Origin: an uncultured delta proteobacterium
Lineage (GTDB): Bacteria; Desulfobacterota; Desulfobulbia; Desulfobulbales; Desulfocapsaceae
Assembly: GCA_903875445.1 (NCBI GenBank)
Contig: CAIQWD010000072.1
Location: 1 to 64,000, forward strand
Direction: 5' to 3'
Length of the DNA: 64,000 nucleotides
Part shown: positions 37,555 to 46,260 of the stretch, piece after piece
Position numbering within the stretch: position 1 is the stretch's first letter
Layout of the letters: the number at the start of each line of letters is the position of its first letter
The notes under the pieces: generated by a model
Databases searched by the model: none
What the model was told of the DNA's origin: nothing
The model's input: only the letters and a program-made list of their open reading frames with translations
Position numbers and translations under genes: made by a program

Positions 37555-38340
37555 CTACCGCCATTTCCTTTCTATTTCCGTAAATACCTCGGCGTCATCG
37601 ATCCTTTTCCTGCCCGCATCGAAAATATCAAGGATCAACACACTCTTGTGATCATTTTTCCGGCACATGAGGTACTCATCTATAGTGTCGAAATGGCCGA
37701 CAATTTTAAAGTCATCGCTGCGCTTCATTTTTTTCAGCTCATGGTCATAGGGCTGCTGATACCCGGCCACCCCGACCAATCGGCCCTTGCCGACCAAATC
37801 AAACCCTTGGGCGATCGTGTCGGTCGGCTCCTTGATTATCAAATTCATCGCCTCCCATTTCTTACCATAGGACCAGCCCCTGACAAAACCGATGGTCTGG
37901 TGGTCGAGCGACTCCAAGCCCTGCCAGCTTATCCGGGAATCTTCTCGCATGTAAATGACCAACTGCACCTGATCGACATAGGCCTTGGAAAAAGCGAAAT
38001 CCTTTTCCCGTTCGACCGTATGGTTGGCGGGGAATATGCCTTCCACCTTGCGTTCTGCGAGATAGTGCATTCCCCGCTCCCACGGCACAACATACAAGCG
38101 GATGGTATACCCCATGGCATGAAAGCTCTCCCTGACAACATCCCAGCTATAGCCTTGGAGTTGGCTGGAATCGGAACCCGGCGGGATATTTTCAACCTCT
38201 TTAAAGGTTGCTTTTTCCTTGGGAAAACAGAACGGGGCAAAGTCGGTCAAGGTGGCGAGAGTGACGATTTTTTCACTGCCATGGCACACCCCGGCCAGCA
38301 GAACTACTAAGACAAAGGTTGATAGAATTTTTCCTGACAT
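37555..38340 (-). CDS. Periplasmic solute-binding protein (family 3 type)
   Basis: A 261-residue exported protein with a signal peptide (start MSGKILSTFVLVVLLAGVCHG). The mature part follows the family 3 two-lobe fold: ATLTDFAPFCF, GYSWDVVRESFHAMGY, VPWERGMHYLAERKVEGIFP, TVEREKDFAFSKAYV and LDHQTIGFVRGWSYGK. There are no ABC transporter genes next to it. Instead its stop lies six bases before the sensor-kinase gene, so it probably delivers a ligand signal to that kinase. The ligand is unknown; related proteins bind amino acids or polyamines. Confidence 0.8.
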   Translation of the reverse strand: MSGKILSTFVLVVLLAGVCHGSEKIVTLATLTDFAPFCFPKEKATFKEVENIPPGSDSSQLQGYSWDVVRESFHAMGYTIRLYVVPWERGMHYLAERKVEGIFPANHTVEREKDFAFSKAYVDQVQLVIYMREDSRISWQGLESLDHQTIGFVRGWSYGKKWEAMNLIIKEPTDTIAQGFDLVGKGRLVGVAGYQQPYDHELKKMKRSDDFKIVGHFDTIDEYLMCRKNDHKSVLILDIFDAGRKRIDDAEVFTEIERKWR

Positions 38341-38496
38341 TTTATCCTCCAGATTGAGTCACAGTATCTAGCCGCACTCTTGTCAAACCGATCGACAATT
38401 CTTTAACATAAAGCTGCTGGAATTCCAAAATTCTATCATGAAAACCACCGAATGACAAATTATCTGCAGGACTCCGATCCCCAGAAAATCGGCACT

Positions 38497-39552
38497 TCAC
38501 TCCCCATCTCCGAGGACAACCGCCGTCCCGTATTTCTTCATTTTTCCCCGCAGTTGATCATACGTCAGTCCCAGGCGGGACGCAGCCCGCCGCTGATTAT
38601 AGCGACAATCGGCCAGGGCCTGACGCAACAGGGATATCTCCAGATCGACGACCATTTGCTCGAGGGAGTTCGTCCCCTGGGAAGCTATGGTCGATTCTTC
38701 AATTTCATTATCCCCTTCATCTCCCAAGGCCTGGGACAGCGAGTCATACGGCGAGACGAAAGGATCAAAGGTCACCTCTTCTATGATTCCCGTATCGGCA
38801 CGGTACACTGCCCGCTCCACGACATTTTTCAACTCGCGAATATTGCCTTTCCAGCTGTAGTCCTCGAGTCGCCGGACAGCGGCAGGAGTGAAAACCGGAA
38901 TGCCGCTCCGACCCAGTTCATAGGACATCCTCGTCGCAAAATGATTGGCGAGCAGCATAATATCTTCCCCCCGATAACGCAGCGGCGGCAGAAAAAGCAC
39001 CTCAAACGACAGGCGATCGAGAAGATCCTTCTTAAAATCCCGCCGTTCGGCGAGCGCCGAGAGATCGACATTGGTTGCCCCGACTATTCGCACATCGACC
39101 TCAACCGGCAGGGAACTGCCGACTCGCTCGAAAGAACCGTATTCCACAACTCTCAGGATTTTTTCCTGCGCCTCCATAGGGATCGAGCCTATCTCGTCAA
39201 GAAACAGGGTGCCGCCGTCAGCCGCCTCAAATCGCCCGGTGTTGCGCTTCTCGGCGCCGGTAAAGGCGCCTCTTTCATGGCCAAAGAGGGCCGCCTCGAT
39301 GAGTGCCGGCGAAAGCGTCGCACAGTTCAAGGTGACAAAGGGCCCCTGCCAGCGTTTGGAGAGAAAATGCAGCCGGTTGGCCGCCAGTTCCTTGCCGGTG
39401 CCTCGCTCGCCGATAAGGAGCACCGGCCTATTCACCGGGGCTACCCGGGAGAGTCGCTCCTGAAAATCAAGAAATGCTTCGGATTGCCCAAGTGCCTCAT
39501 TTCGTGAGGCGGTAAAGACCTTATCGCTGTCGATCTTTATATCAATTTTCAA
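38497..39552 (-). CDS. pspF: Sigma-54 activator of the phage-shock genes
   Basis: A 351-residue enhancer-binding protein without a receiver domain, as in PspF. The AAA+ core has Walker [10 protein letters not shown], the sigma-54 contact loop GAFTGA, Walker [11 protein letters not shown] and the arginine region [21 protein letters not shown]. The C-terminal Fis-type helix-turn-helix is [23 protein letters not shown]. The start is probably the TTG at 39552 with no clear ribosome site; no ATG lies before the conserved part. It is divergent from pspA, whose sigma-54 promoter lies in the 177-base gap between them. Confidence 0.92.
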   Translation of the reverse strand: MKIDIKIDSDKVFTASRNEALGQSEAFLDFQERLSRVAPVNRPVLLIGERGTGKELAANRLHFLSKRWQGPFVTLNCATLSPALIEAALFGHERGAFTGAEKRNTGRFEAADGGTLFLDEIGSIPMEAQEKILRVVEYGSFERVGSSLPVEVDVRIVGATNVDLSALAERRDFKKDLLDRLSFEVLFLPPLRYRGEDIMLLANHFATRMSYELGRSGIPVFTPAAVRRLEDYSWKGNIRELKNVVERAVYRADTGIIEEVTFDPFVSPYDSLSQALGDEGDNEIEESTIASQGTNSLEQMVVDLEISLLRQALADCRYNQRRAASRLGLTYDQLRGKMKKYGTAVVLGDGE

Positions 39553-39671
39553 GTATTTTTTCGCCTATCATTAGTATTTTAAACCTATATGTGGCTATAT
39601 TAACCAGAATTGCTTCAGGTGTCAACAGACCAAGGCCTTGATTTTTCATCGTTTTGAATATTTAACTCATC

Positions 39672-39688
39672 CGGCACAGTTCCTGCTT
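39672..39688 (+). promoter_or_regulatory. Sigma-54 promoter of pspABC
   Basis: CGGCACAGTTCCTGCTT has GG at 39673-39674 and GC at 39685-39686, exactly ten bases apart, with GGCAC and TGCTT matching the -24/-12 consensus. It lies 42 bases before the pspA ATG, next to the gene for the matching activator. Confidence 0.85.
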
Positions 39689-39729
39689 TTGAGTAGACAA
39701 ACATCAACAATCTATCATGGAGGAACATC

Positions 39730-40407
39730 ATGGGCGTATTTACCCGCTTTAGAGACATAGTCAGTGCCAACATCAACTCGATGCTCGACAAGGCAGAAGA
39801 TCCCGAGAAAATGATCAAGCTGATGATCCACGAAATGGAGGATACCTTAATCGAACTTAAGACCTCCTGCGCAGGGGTTATCGCCGGCCGCAAAAAGGTC
39901 GAGAGAAAATCGGAGGAAATCAACGCCAAGGCCGACCTCTGGAATGAGCGCGCCGCCCTGGCGGTCGCCAAAGGCCGGGATAATCTGGCGAGAGAGGCCC
40001 TGGTCGAAAAGCGCCGGTTTTCCCGCATCGCCGAATCCCTTGACAACGAACTCGGCGAATACCGCAATCTTATCGACAAATACCAGGAAGATATTATCGA
40101 GCTGGAGAACAAACTGAACAGCGCTAAGGAAAAGAAGCGGGGTCTCGTTCAGCGACACAAGAGCGCGACCGGCAGCAAACGCGCCCAGGAAGAGATCCGG
40201 CGCAGCACCAGCAGCGACACCATGGCCCGTTTCGACAAGCTGGAAAGCCGGATAGAGCAGATGGAGGCCGAGGCCGAGCTGGTCAATGCCCATAGAAAAA
40301 CGACAATCGATGAAGAGTTCGACAACCTCGCCACCGATGTCGAGATCGAGAATGAGCTTGCCAAGATCAAGGCCGCTCAATACAGTAAGAAAGACGAAGC
40401 CCTTTGA
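39730..40407 (+). CDS. pspA: Phage-shock protein A
   Basis: A 225-residue, almost fully coiled-coil peripheral membrane protein (PspA/IM30, ESCRT-III-like). It begins GVFTRFRDIVSANINSMLDKAEDPEKMIKLMIHEMED, broken by the known Pro of the amphipathic start region, and ends KIKAAQYSKKDEAL. It stabilises damaged inner membrane and, in E. coli, holds PspF inactive in unstressed cells. TGGAGGAACATC gives a good ribosome site. It is followed by pspB and pspC. Confidence 0.95.
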   Translation: MGVFTRFRDIVSANINSMLDKAEDPEKMIKLMIHEMEDTLIELKTSCAGVIAGRKKVERKSEEINAKADLWNERAALAVAKGRDNLAREALVEKRRFSRIAESLDNELGEYRNLIDKYQEDIIELENKLNSAKEKKRGLVQRHKSATGSKRAQEEIRRSTSSDTMARFDKLESRIEQMEAEAELVNAHRKTTIDEEFDNLATDVEIENELAKIKAAQYSKKDEAL

Positions 40408-40448
40408 ACATTAAGACAACACAGCACCACTGATCGGAGAAAGTCAAC

Positions 40449-40688
40449 ATGCTCAGTATCTTAGTCGTCTCCATAGTCTTCGGCTCCCTTATTGCCCTGG
40501 CTGCCCTCATCTGCGGCACTGTGCTGATTATCATAAAGACGCGGAAAGGCAGCCGGGGTGCAGGCGACAGCGAGGAAACCCGGATTATCCAGGAACTCTA
40601 CCAGAGCCTGGAACGGATGGAAGAGCGGATCGAATCCCTTGAAACGATCCTGGCGGAAAGTCAGGAAAAGGACGGACAACCAAAATGA
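40449..40688 (+). CDS. pspB: Phage-shock protein B-like
   Basis: A 79-residue protein with one N-terminal membrane helix (about 3-27), a basic turn (IIIKTRKGSRG) and a C-terminal coiled coil (IIQELYQSLERMEERIESLE). Size, layout and place between pspA and pspC identify it as the PspB counterpart, which with PspC senses membrane stress. Its last four bases overlap the start of pspC. Confidence 0.8.
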   Translation: MLSILVVSIVFGSLIALAALICGTVLIIIKTRKGSRGAGDSEETRIIQELYQSLERMEERIESLETILAESQEKDGQPK

Positions 40689-41065
40689 CACGCTACTACA
40701 ACAAACTGGGTGGAATATATCGGGCACGCGACGGGGTTTTCTTCGGGGTATGCAAGGGCGTTGCCGAATACTTTGATTTCTCGGTGTTCTGGGTCCGCAT
40801 GGCGATGGTTATTGTCTTTATCTGCAGCGGCTTCTGGCCGGCCACCGGGATTTATCTGGTTGCCGCCTTCTTCATGCGACCGGAACCTATCAAGCCTATT
40901 GCCAACGATGACGAACAGGAATTTTACGACAGCTATGTGCACTCGCCAAGGAGCGCCGCCCAGCGCTTGAAAAAGAAATTTCAGGACCTCGACCGGAGGA
41001 TCCGCCGCATGGAAGACAAGGTAACCGGTCGGGAATATGAATGGGAGAAACGCTTTAACTCGTAG
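40685..41065 (+). CDS. pspC: Phage-shock protein C
   Basis: A 126-residue inner-membrane protein. The PspC domain is clear: GGIYRARDGVFFGVCKGVAEYFDF, then a membrane helix (about 39-60) and AAFFMRPEP. The C-terminal half is a charged coiled coil (SAAQRLKKKFQDLDRRIRRMEDKV) like that of PspB. It is coupled to pspB by an ATGA overlap, and a strong terminator follows. Confidence 0.9.
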   Translation: MTRYYNKLGGIYRARDGVFFGVCKGVAEYFDFSVFWVRMAMVIVFICSGFWPATGIYLVAAFFMRPEPIKPIANDDEQEFYDSYVHSPRSAAQRLKKKFQDLDRRIRRMEDKVTGREYEWEKRFNS

Positions 41066-41087
41066 GTCTTCTCCGCTGCTCATGAAA

Positions 41088-41124
41088 GAAAAAGGCGTCT
41101 GCCGAAAGGCAGACGCCTTTTTTT
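41088..41124 (+). terminator. Terminator after pspABC
   Basis: A 13-bp stem (41091-41103 with 41108-41120) with a GAAA loop is followed by a T-run (41118-41124). Because A residues precede it, it may also work for the convergent sugar transferase gene. Confidence 0.9.
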
Positions 41125-41167
41125 GTTTTGGAAAAAACCGTCACACAAACAACTTGACTGGATTCTT

Positions 41168-42550
41168 TTACCGGGCACCTTTTTGTCCGAGAACGGTTTT
41201 AATCGTGTTGAAGACAATGACAAAATCGAGGACAATGTTGAAATTTTTCAGATAGTAGAGATCGTACTCAAGCTTTTTTAGTGTATCCTCGGCGGAAGCG
41301 CCGTAAGGATAACAGATTTGCGCCCAGCCGGTAATTCCCGGTTTGACGACATGGCGTATACCGTAATAAGGAATAACCTTTGCCAACTCATTGACAAAAA
41401 CCGGCCTTTCCGGGCGCGGGCCGACGAGACTCATCTCGCCCTTGATCACATTCCACAGTTGCGGCAATTCATCAATCCGCAATTTCCGGATGACGGCACC
41501 GAAGCGGGTAACCCTGTCGTCATCAACGGAAGCCCATACTGCGCCACCTTTTTCGGCATCCTGGCGCATGGACCGGAATTTTATCAAGCGAAAAGTGCTG
41601 CCGTACTGGCCCACCCTCTCCTGTCTATAAATAATTGGTCCGGGTGATTCGAGCTTAATAATGATGGCCGAGAGCAGCATAAGTGGCAGGGACAGGACCA
41701 AGAGCATACTGGAAAGGCAAATATCGGCAACCCGTTTGAACGAACGCTTCAGCCGAGAAAGTCCAAATCCTTCCGAAAAAATAATCCAGCTCGGGTCGAC
41801 GCGTTCAACAAGAATTTTACCGGCAATCCGCTCATAAAAACTCACGCCCTGTTCAACAATTATCCCCCGCATCTTGCACTGCAAAAGCGTTTGCACAGGC
41901 GTTGCCCCCCGTCGGTCATCCGGGGCGACGATGATCCGATCCACATTTTCCATGGAAAGAGTATCGCCCATTTCCTCTAGTTGGGAAAAAACTGGTATGT
42001 TATTAGGATGGTATTCGGGCACTTCCTTCCCAATAAAAGCCAATATTTTGTACACGGAATCCCGTCTGCCTTCAACCTCCATGGCAATAGCGTTGGCCAG
42101 CTTACCGGTGCCGATGACGATTACCGCCTGGACAAACATTCTTTTGCGCAGGATGAAATAATAGAAACCACGCCAAAGAAAAATGGTCAGGCAGATAACC
42201 AAATAGCCGGTCCAAAATACCCGCGTGGAGATCAACAGATCGGGAACGAGATAGTAAAGAATTGCCAGAACAATGCAGCCGACACCGAAGGCCTGGGTAA
42301 TGCGGGTAACCGTCTCAGGCATTGAAATACCTGAATTCAGATCATATAAATCAAAGAAATAGAGGCAAAGAAGGAAGACAATAGTGACGACCATTGCCTG
42401 CCTGCCGCAATCAAAAGCATCGATCCAGAAAATGACATTGCCCTTGTAGAGCCAATTGACCGCCATTATCGATAGGAAAATGAGGCCACCCTCGCCAAAG
42501 AAGAAGCTCAGGTTTCTGGCAGAGTAATATCTGTTAAAGAGGATTGGCAT
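41168..42550 (-). CDS. Undecaprenyl-phosphate sugar phosphotransferase (exosortase-locus type)
   Basis: A 460-residue membrane enzyme that attaches the first sugar phosphate to undecaprenyl phosphate. Four N-terminal helices (about 10-130) lead to a CoA-binding-like domain (VIVIGTGKLANAIAMEVEG). A further helix (DICLSSMLLVLSLPLMLLSA) precedes the catalytic domain: SPGPIIYRQERVG, FRLIKFRSMR, LRIDELPQLWNVIKGEMS, LVGPRPERP and KPGITGWAQ. The architecture matches the sugar transferases found with PEP-CTERM/exosortase loci. It lies at the left border of the glycan locus and is divergent from the ligase/polymerase gene. Confidence 0.9.
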   Translation of the reverse strand: MPILFNRYYSARNLSFFFGEGGLIFLSIMAVNWLYKGNVIFWIDAFDCGRQAMVVTIVFLLCLYFFDLYDLNSGISMPETVTRITQAFGVGCIVLAILYYLVPDLLISTRVFWTGYLVICLTIFLWRGFYYFILRKRMFVQAVIVIGTGKLANAIAMEVEGRRDSVYKILAFIGKEVPEYHPNNIPVFSQLEEMGDTLSMENVDRIIVAPDDRRGATPVQTLLQCKMRGIIVEQGVSFYERIAGKILVERVDPSWIIFSEGFGLSRLKRSFKRVADICLSSMLLVLSLPLMLLSAIIIKLESPGPIIYRQERVGQYGSTFRLIKFRSMRQDAEKGGAVWASVDDDRVTRFGAVIRKLRIDELPQLWNVIKGEMSLVGPRPERPVFVNELAKVIPYYGIRHVVKPGITGWAQICYPYGASAEDTLKKLEYDLYYLKNFNIVLDFVIVFNTIKTVLGQKGAR

Positions 42551-42806
42551 GTAATAACTCGACTGAAATGGTTATGATTTTAGACATGCTGGGAATAGGA
42601 TGCATTTACTTATAATTACAATGCAATATGTGGATGTGTCAAGAACTGCACAGGAAAAACACCTTGGAACAACAGTATTATTCCAACAAAAGCCAATTAT
42701 CAAAAATACAATATGCAATTATCCATAGCATCTATGTCGCCAGGGATTCCGACAGACCCCTAGAAACGATTTTGAAATCTTTGTTTCTATAGAGTATTAT
42801 GTTGAC

Positions 42807-44066
42807 ATGAAAAGCAATCCTGAACAAACAACTAGCAAAAACAACACGCTTTTTTCCATCTCCGTTTATCTTACCATAGTCGCTTACATCGCACGAATCG
42901 CCGAAATATTTCCGGTTCTCGGAACGTTCCGCGTCAATTTGCTGCTTTTTGTTACAACACTTTTTCTCTTTGTTGTAACTGGGGCGATAAAAAACATTAA
43001 GATCACAGGCAATACAGAGCTGTTACTCATGACAGGCTTTTTGTTCGCAGGATTATTAAGCGTGCCTTTTTCCGTCTGGCCAAGCAACGCTTGGCAAACT
43101 TGCATAGACAGCCTGATGATTAATCTGGCAATATTCCTTTTTTGCCAGGCTGTTATCAAATCAGAAAAACAATTATTCGGCACTATCAGTACGATAATAT
43201 GCAGTTGTGCAATTTTGCTTTATGGATTGACCTACCGACCTGTTATTGCAGAAGAATACCGTATATCAACAACCATTTCATACGACTCAAATGATATAGC
43301 ACTTCTCTTTGTCTTTGCCTTTCCGGTTGCATCAGCCTTTTTTGTCGCGTCAAAACTTAAGGGTAAGCTCCTTGCTTGCATTATTATGATTGGCCTCGCA
43401 CAGGGTATAGTTACAACTGGTTCTCGTGGAGGGATGATTGCCTTTGGTATTGCTAGTTTTTTAATCTTTTTTTCTTCTGGCATTGGCTTAAAGCTCTTCT
43501 ATAAACTCGTTGTCATCGTCATGATAGCAATGTTTATTCTTTCGCCAAAAGGAGACGGTTTACGAGAACGCTTCGCTACCCTGATGAGTGGCCAGGACTA
43601 CAATATCGTCAACACCAATTCTGCAGCTGGAGGGCGTCTAGCCATATGGAAATCAGGCCTGGTTTTGCTTCTAAACAACCCGGTAGTTGGAGTTGGAGCA
43701 GGTAATTCAACTACCGCAATGGGCCAGAAACATGGCGACAGAAGCTGGAAGACCATGCACAACTCCTATCTACAAATAGCCGTTGAGACTGGTCTCATAG
43801 GATTAGCCATTTATCTAGCAATACTCGCCATAATATTGAAAAACTGTAAAAACACTATTGCCACACTCAAACGATCCACAAATCAACGGGAGAAGGTCCT
43901 TTTACCATTCGCCTGTTCGATGCGGATAGGCTTTATAGCGTATATGATAGCCGGCTTCTTCCTTTCCCAGGCATTTTCCCCAATAGTGCCATTGTCACTG
44001 GCTTTTTCCAATCGGCTCCAATTTCTTGCAACCAGACTGACTCAACAAACCCCGGAAAATCAATAA
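42807..44066 (+). CDS. O-antigen ligase/polymerase family membrane protein
   Basis: A 419-residue inner-membrane protein with about 11-12 hydrophobic helices. The Wzy_C-type periplasmic loop lies between helices around residues 255-320 (RLAIWKSGLVLLLNNPVVGV, then GAGNS and MHNSYLQIAVETGLIGLAIY). Such proteins polymerise or transfer lipid-linked glycans; the sequence does not tell which. It opens a plus-strand run with two glycosyltransferases and a radical SAM gene. The DNA becomes clearly more A+T-rich from here. Confidence 0.8.
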   Translation: MKSNPEQTTSKNNTLFSISVYLTIVAYIARIAEIFPVLGTFRVNLLLFVTTLFLFVVTGAIKNIKITGNTELLLMTGFLFAGLLSVPFSVWPSNAWQTCIDSLMINLAIFLFCQAVIKSEKQLFGTISTIICSCAILLYGLTYRPVIAEEYRISTTISYDSNDIALLFVFAFPVASAFFVASKLKGKLLACIIMIGLAQGIVTTGSRGGMIAFGIASFLIFFSSGIGLKLFYKLVVIVMIAMFILSPKGDGLRERFATLMSGQDYNIVNTNSAAGGRLAIWKSGLVLLLNNPVVGVGAGNSTTAMGQKHGDRSWKTMHNSYLQIAVETGLIGLAIYLAILAIILKNCKNTIATLKRSTNQREKVLLPFACSMRIGFIAYMIAGFFLSQAFSPIVPLSLAFSNRLQFLATRLTQQTPENQ

Positions 44067-44081
44067 GGGTACTTACTGCGT

Positions 44082-45251
44082 GTGAATAATCTTCCTAATC
44101 CAATAGCATTGATGATGTTCTCCGGCGATTTTGGTGGGATGGAGAGAGTCGTATTGTCTCTCGCCCAATCGTTACAGGAAAACAACATTCCTGTCATTGT
44201 ATACATTATCATTGAATCCAGAGCGGGGATTGAAAGACTCACGCGACTGCATAGCTTCCTGGATACATTACCATCTGCAATCAAAACTCGAGTCTTTGAA
44301 ACAGAAAAACGTTATGATAAGGTATTAAGAAGAGAGATTGCGCAAGCATTGCTTAAAGATCAAGTATGCCTAGTCCATTGTCACTGCCACAAATCTGCTT
44401 TCTATCTCGCAAGAATCAAAAAAAATAAGGAACTTGTCAATATTCCCATCGTTTTTACGCTCCATGGCATTTTCCTCAATAGGAAAAAAATCAGCTCGCT
44501 CGCTGTTCTGGTTGGCTATTTCTACGCAATGGCAAATGCAGATGTCATTATTCTCTGCGCCTGGCATCTTGGCTCCCACCTGCAATGGCTGCCATGGTTG
44601 AACCATAAAAGCCAAATTATTCAAAACGCCCTGCCGAACCAACCTTTTCCCATATCTAGGATAACGGCTCGAGAAAAACTTGCCCAGCAGTTTCACCTTG
44701 ACAAAGATGCATTGTGGGTCGCCAATATCGGTCGCCTTGCACCCGAGAAAAACTTCGAGCTTTTTCTCGCAATTAGCGCAAAGGTCAAAAGTACCTTTGC
44801 GGCAAAAGTGCAATACCTCATTATCGGCGATGGACCTTCAAAACATTCACTCCAGAAACTTGCCAGGATGATTAATGTTGGTTCGGATGTACTATTCACT
44901 GGTTTCGTTGATGATATCGAGACAGTCAATGCAGCTATCGATGTTTTCATGATGACATCAAATACTGAAGGAACATCCATGTCCTTGCTTGAAGCGATGA
45001 GAGCTGGACTTCCCATCGTCGTTACTGATGTAGGGGGGAATAAGGACATTGTCCAATCGGGCGAGAACGGTATTCTTTTCCCGGCCGCAAATATACTTGA
45101 AGGAAGCGAGGTATTGATAAAACTGTTAGGAAATGCGGAACTCCGAAACAAACTTGGAAAAAATGCTCATACCACTTGGGAAAATCACTTTTCCCCAACA
45201 CATTGGGTGGCTAAACATCAGGCTATTTACAACTCACTTCTAAACCTATGA
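44082..45251 (+). CDS. Glycosyltransferase, family 4 type
   Basis: A 389-residue GT-B glycosyltransferase. The N-terminal acceptor domain starts PIALMMFSGDFGGMERVVLSL. The C-terminal donor domain has VANIGRLAPEKNFELFL, LIIGDGPSKHSL, VLFTGFVDDIETVNAAIDVF, the E-x7-E motif region TEGTSMSLLEAMRAGLPIV and VTDVGGNKDIV. The GTG at 44082 comes 13 bases after the preceding stop. The substrate is unknown. Its end overlaps the radical SAM gene by four bases. Confidence 0.88.
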   Translation: MNNLPNPIALMMFSGDFGGMERVVLSLAQSLQENNIPVIVYIIIESRAGIERLTRLHSFLDTLPSAIKTRVFETEKRYDKVLRREIAQALLKDQVCLVHCHCHKSAFYLARIKKNKELVNIPIVFTLHGIFLNRKKISSLAVLVGYFYAMANADVIILCAWHLGSHLQWLPWLNHKSQIIQNALPNQPFPISRITAREKLAQQFHLDKDALWVANIGRLAPEKNFELFLAISAKVKSTFAAKVQYLIIGDGPSKHSLQKLARMINVGSDVLFTGFVDDIETVNAAIDVFMMTSNTEGTSMSLLEAMRAGLPIVVTDVGGNKDIVQSGENGILFPAANILEGSEVLIKLLGNAELRNKLGKNAHTTWENHFSPTHWVAKHQAIYNSLLNL

Positions 45252-46243
45252 AACGAGTCAACCAGCTGCGCGCCAGAGTCTATGATATTATTAATTCTCG
45301 CCTGAATCGGTTTGCGAAAGGACCTCTTCGCGATTTCGCAAAACCAGGTTTTTTATGCTTCAAGCTCACTGAACGTTGTAATTCCAGGTGTGTCCATTGT
45401 GGCATCTGGCACAATACCGATAGCGGTAGAGAGCTTTCTAAAGACGACTGGATATGCATTATCAATAACCTTCGCGATTGGACTGGTCCCGCCAACCTGG
45501 TGATTACCGGAGGAGAAGCTTTGTTACGGCCTGATGCTTTAGATTTAGTGCGTCACGCCTGCAATGTTGGCATGGTTGTGGAACTTTTGTCTAACGGAAT
45601 AGCTTGTGACCACAGAGTCTGCGAACAAATTGTGTTGAGTGGCGTTGACCGGATCACCTTCTCACTCGATGGCATTACGCCACAGACCCATGCCTCAATC
45701 CGCGGCATTCCGGATAATTTTGTGTGCACCTTAGAGGCTATTGAAAATATTGACAAACATCGCAAAAAGTACCGCAGTGAAATAAAAATTCTCTTAAAAA
45801 CTGTCTTAATGAGGGAAAATATACATGAGGTTATCGCCATCGGTGACTGGATTACATCGCAGGGCAAGGCTGAATGGCGTATTCAACCTATTGAACAAAA
45901 TTACGGCGAAAGAGATAATCCTTTATGGTACAAAACCAGTGATCTCTGGATTACTGATCTCAAGGCAGTGACACACCTGGTTTCTGAACTCAAACAAAGA
46001 AAAAAAGATGGTTGTCCCTTGCAAAATGATTTTCAAAGCCTCGATTATATTGCATCGTATTTTGCGAATCCCGATACATACATGCGAGCTATACAAAGTC
46101 ATAATCTGCCAGGCCTTGACTGGACACCTCCTGCCAATTTTGAAGTATCCGCCGCTGGCGACGTGCGTTTTAGTTTCATGCTTCAACCAGCCGGAAATCT
46201 AAAAGATAGCTCGCCAAAAGACATTTGGAATAGACGCCACTAG
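45248..46243 (+). CDS. Radical SAM protein in the glycan locus
   Basis: A 331-residue protein with the [4Fe-4S] motif CNSRCVHC (FKLTERCNSRCVHCGIW) and the SAM-binding TGGEALLR. Later strands read VELLSNGIACD and RITFSLDGITPQTH. The body resembles SPASM-type radical SAM enzymes and ends in the usual GN...IWN context (PAGNLKDSSPKDIWNRRH), but the cysteines expected for extra clusters there are missing and the chain stops early. It is coupled to the upstream glycosyltransferase (ATGA) and followed after 17 bases by another. It may modify a sugar or a peptide; the substrate cannot be read from sequence. Confidence 0.8.
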   Translation: MKRVNQLRARVYDIINSRLNRFAKGPLRDFAKPGFLCFKLTERCNSRCVHCGIWHNTDSGRELSKDDWICIINNLRDWTGPANLVITGGEALLRPDALDLVRHACNVGMVVELLSNGIACDHRVCEQIVLSGVDRITFSLDGITPQTHASIRGIPDNFVCTLEAIENIDKHRKKYRSEIKILLKTVLMRENIHEVIAIGDWITSQGKAEWRIQPIEQNYGERDNPLWYKTSDLWITDLKAVTHLVSELKQRKKDGCPLQNDFQSLDYIASYFANPDTYMRAIQSHNLPGLDWTPPANFEVSAAGDVRFSFMLQPAGNLKDSSPKDIWNRRH

Positions 46244-46260
46244 AACATTGAGGTGCAACC

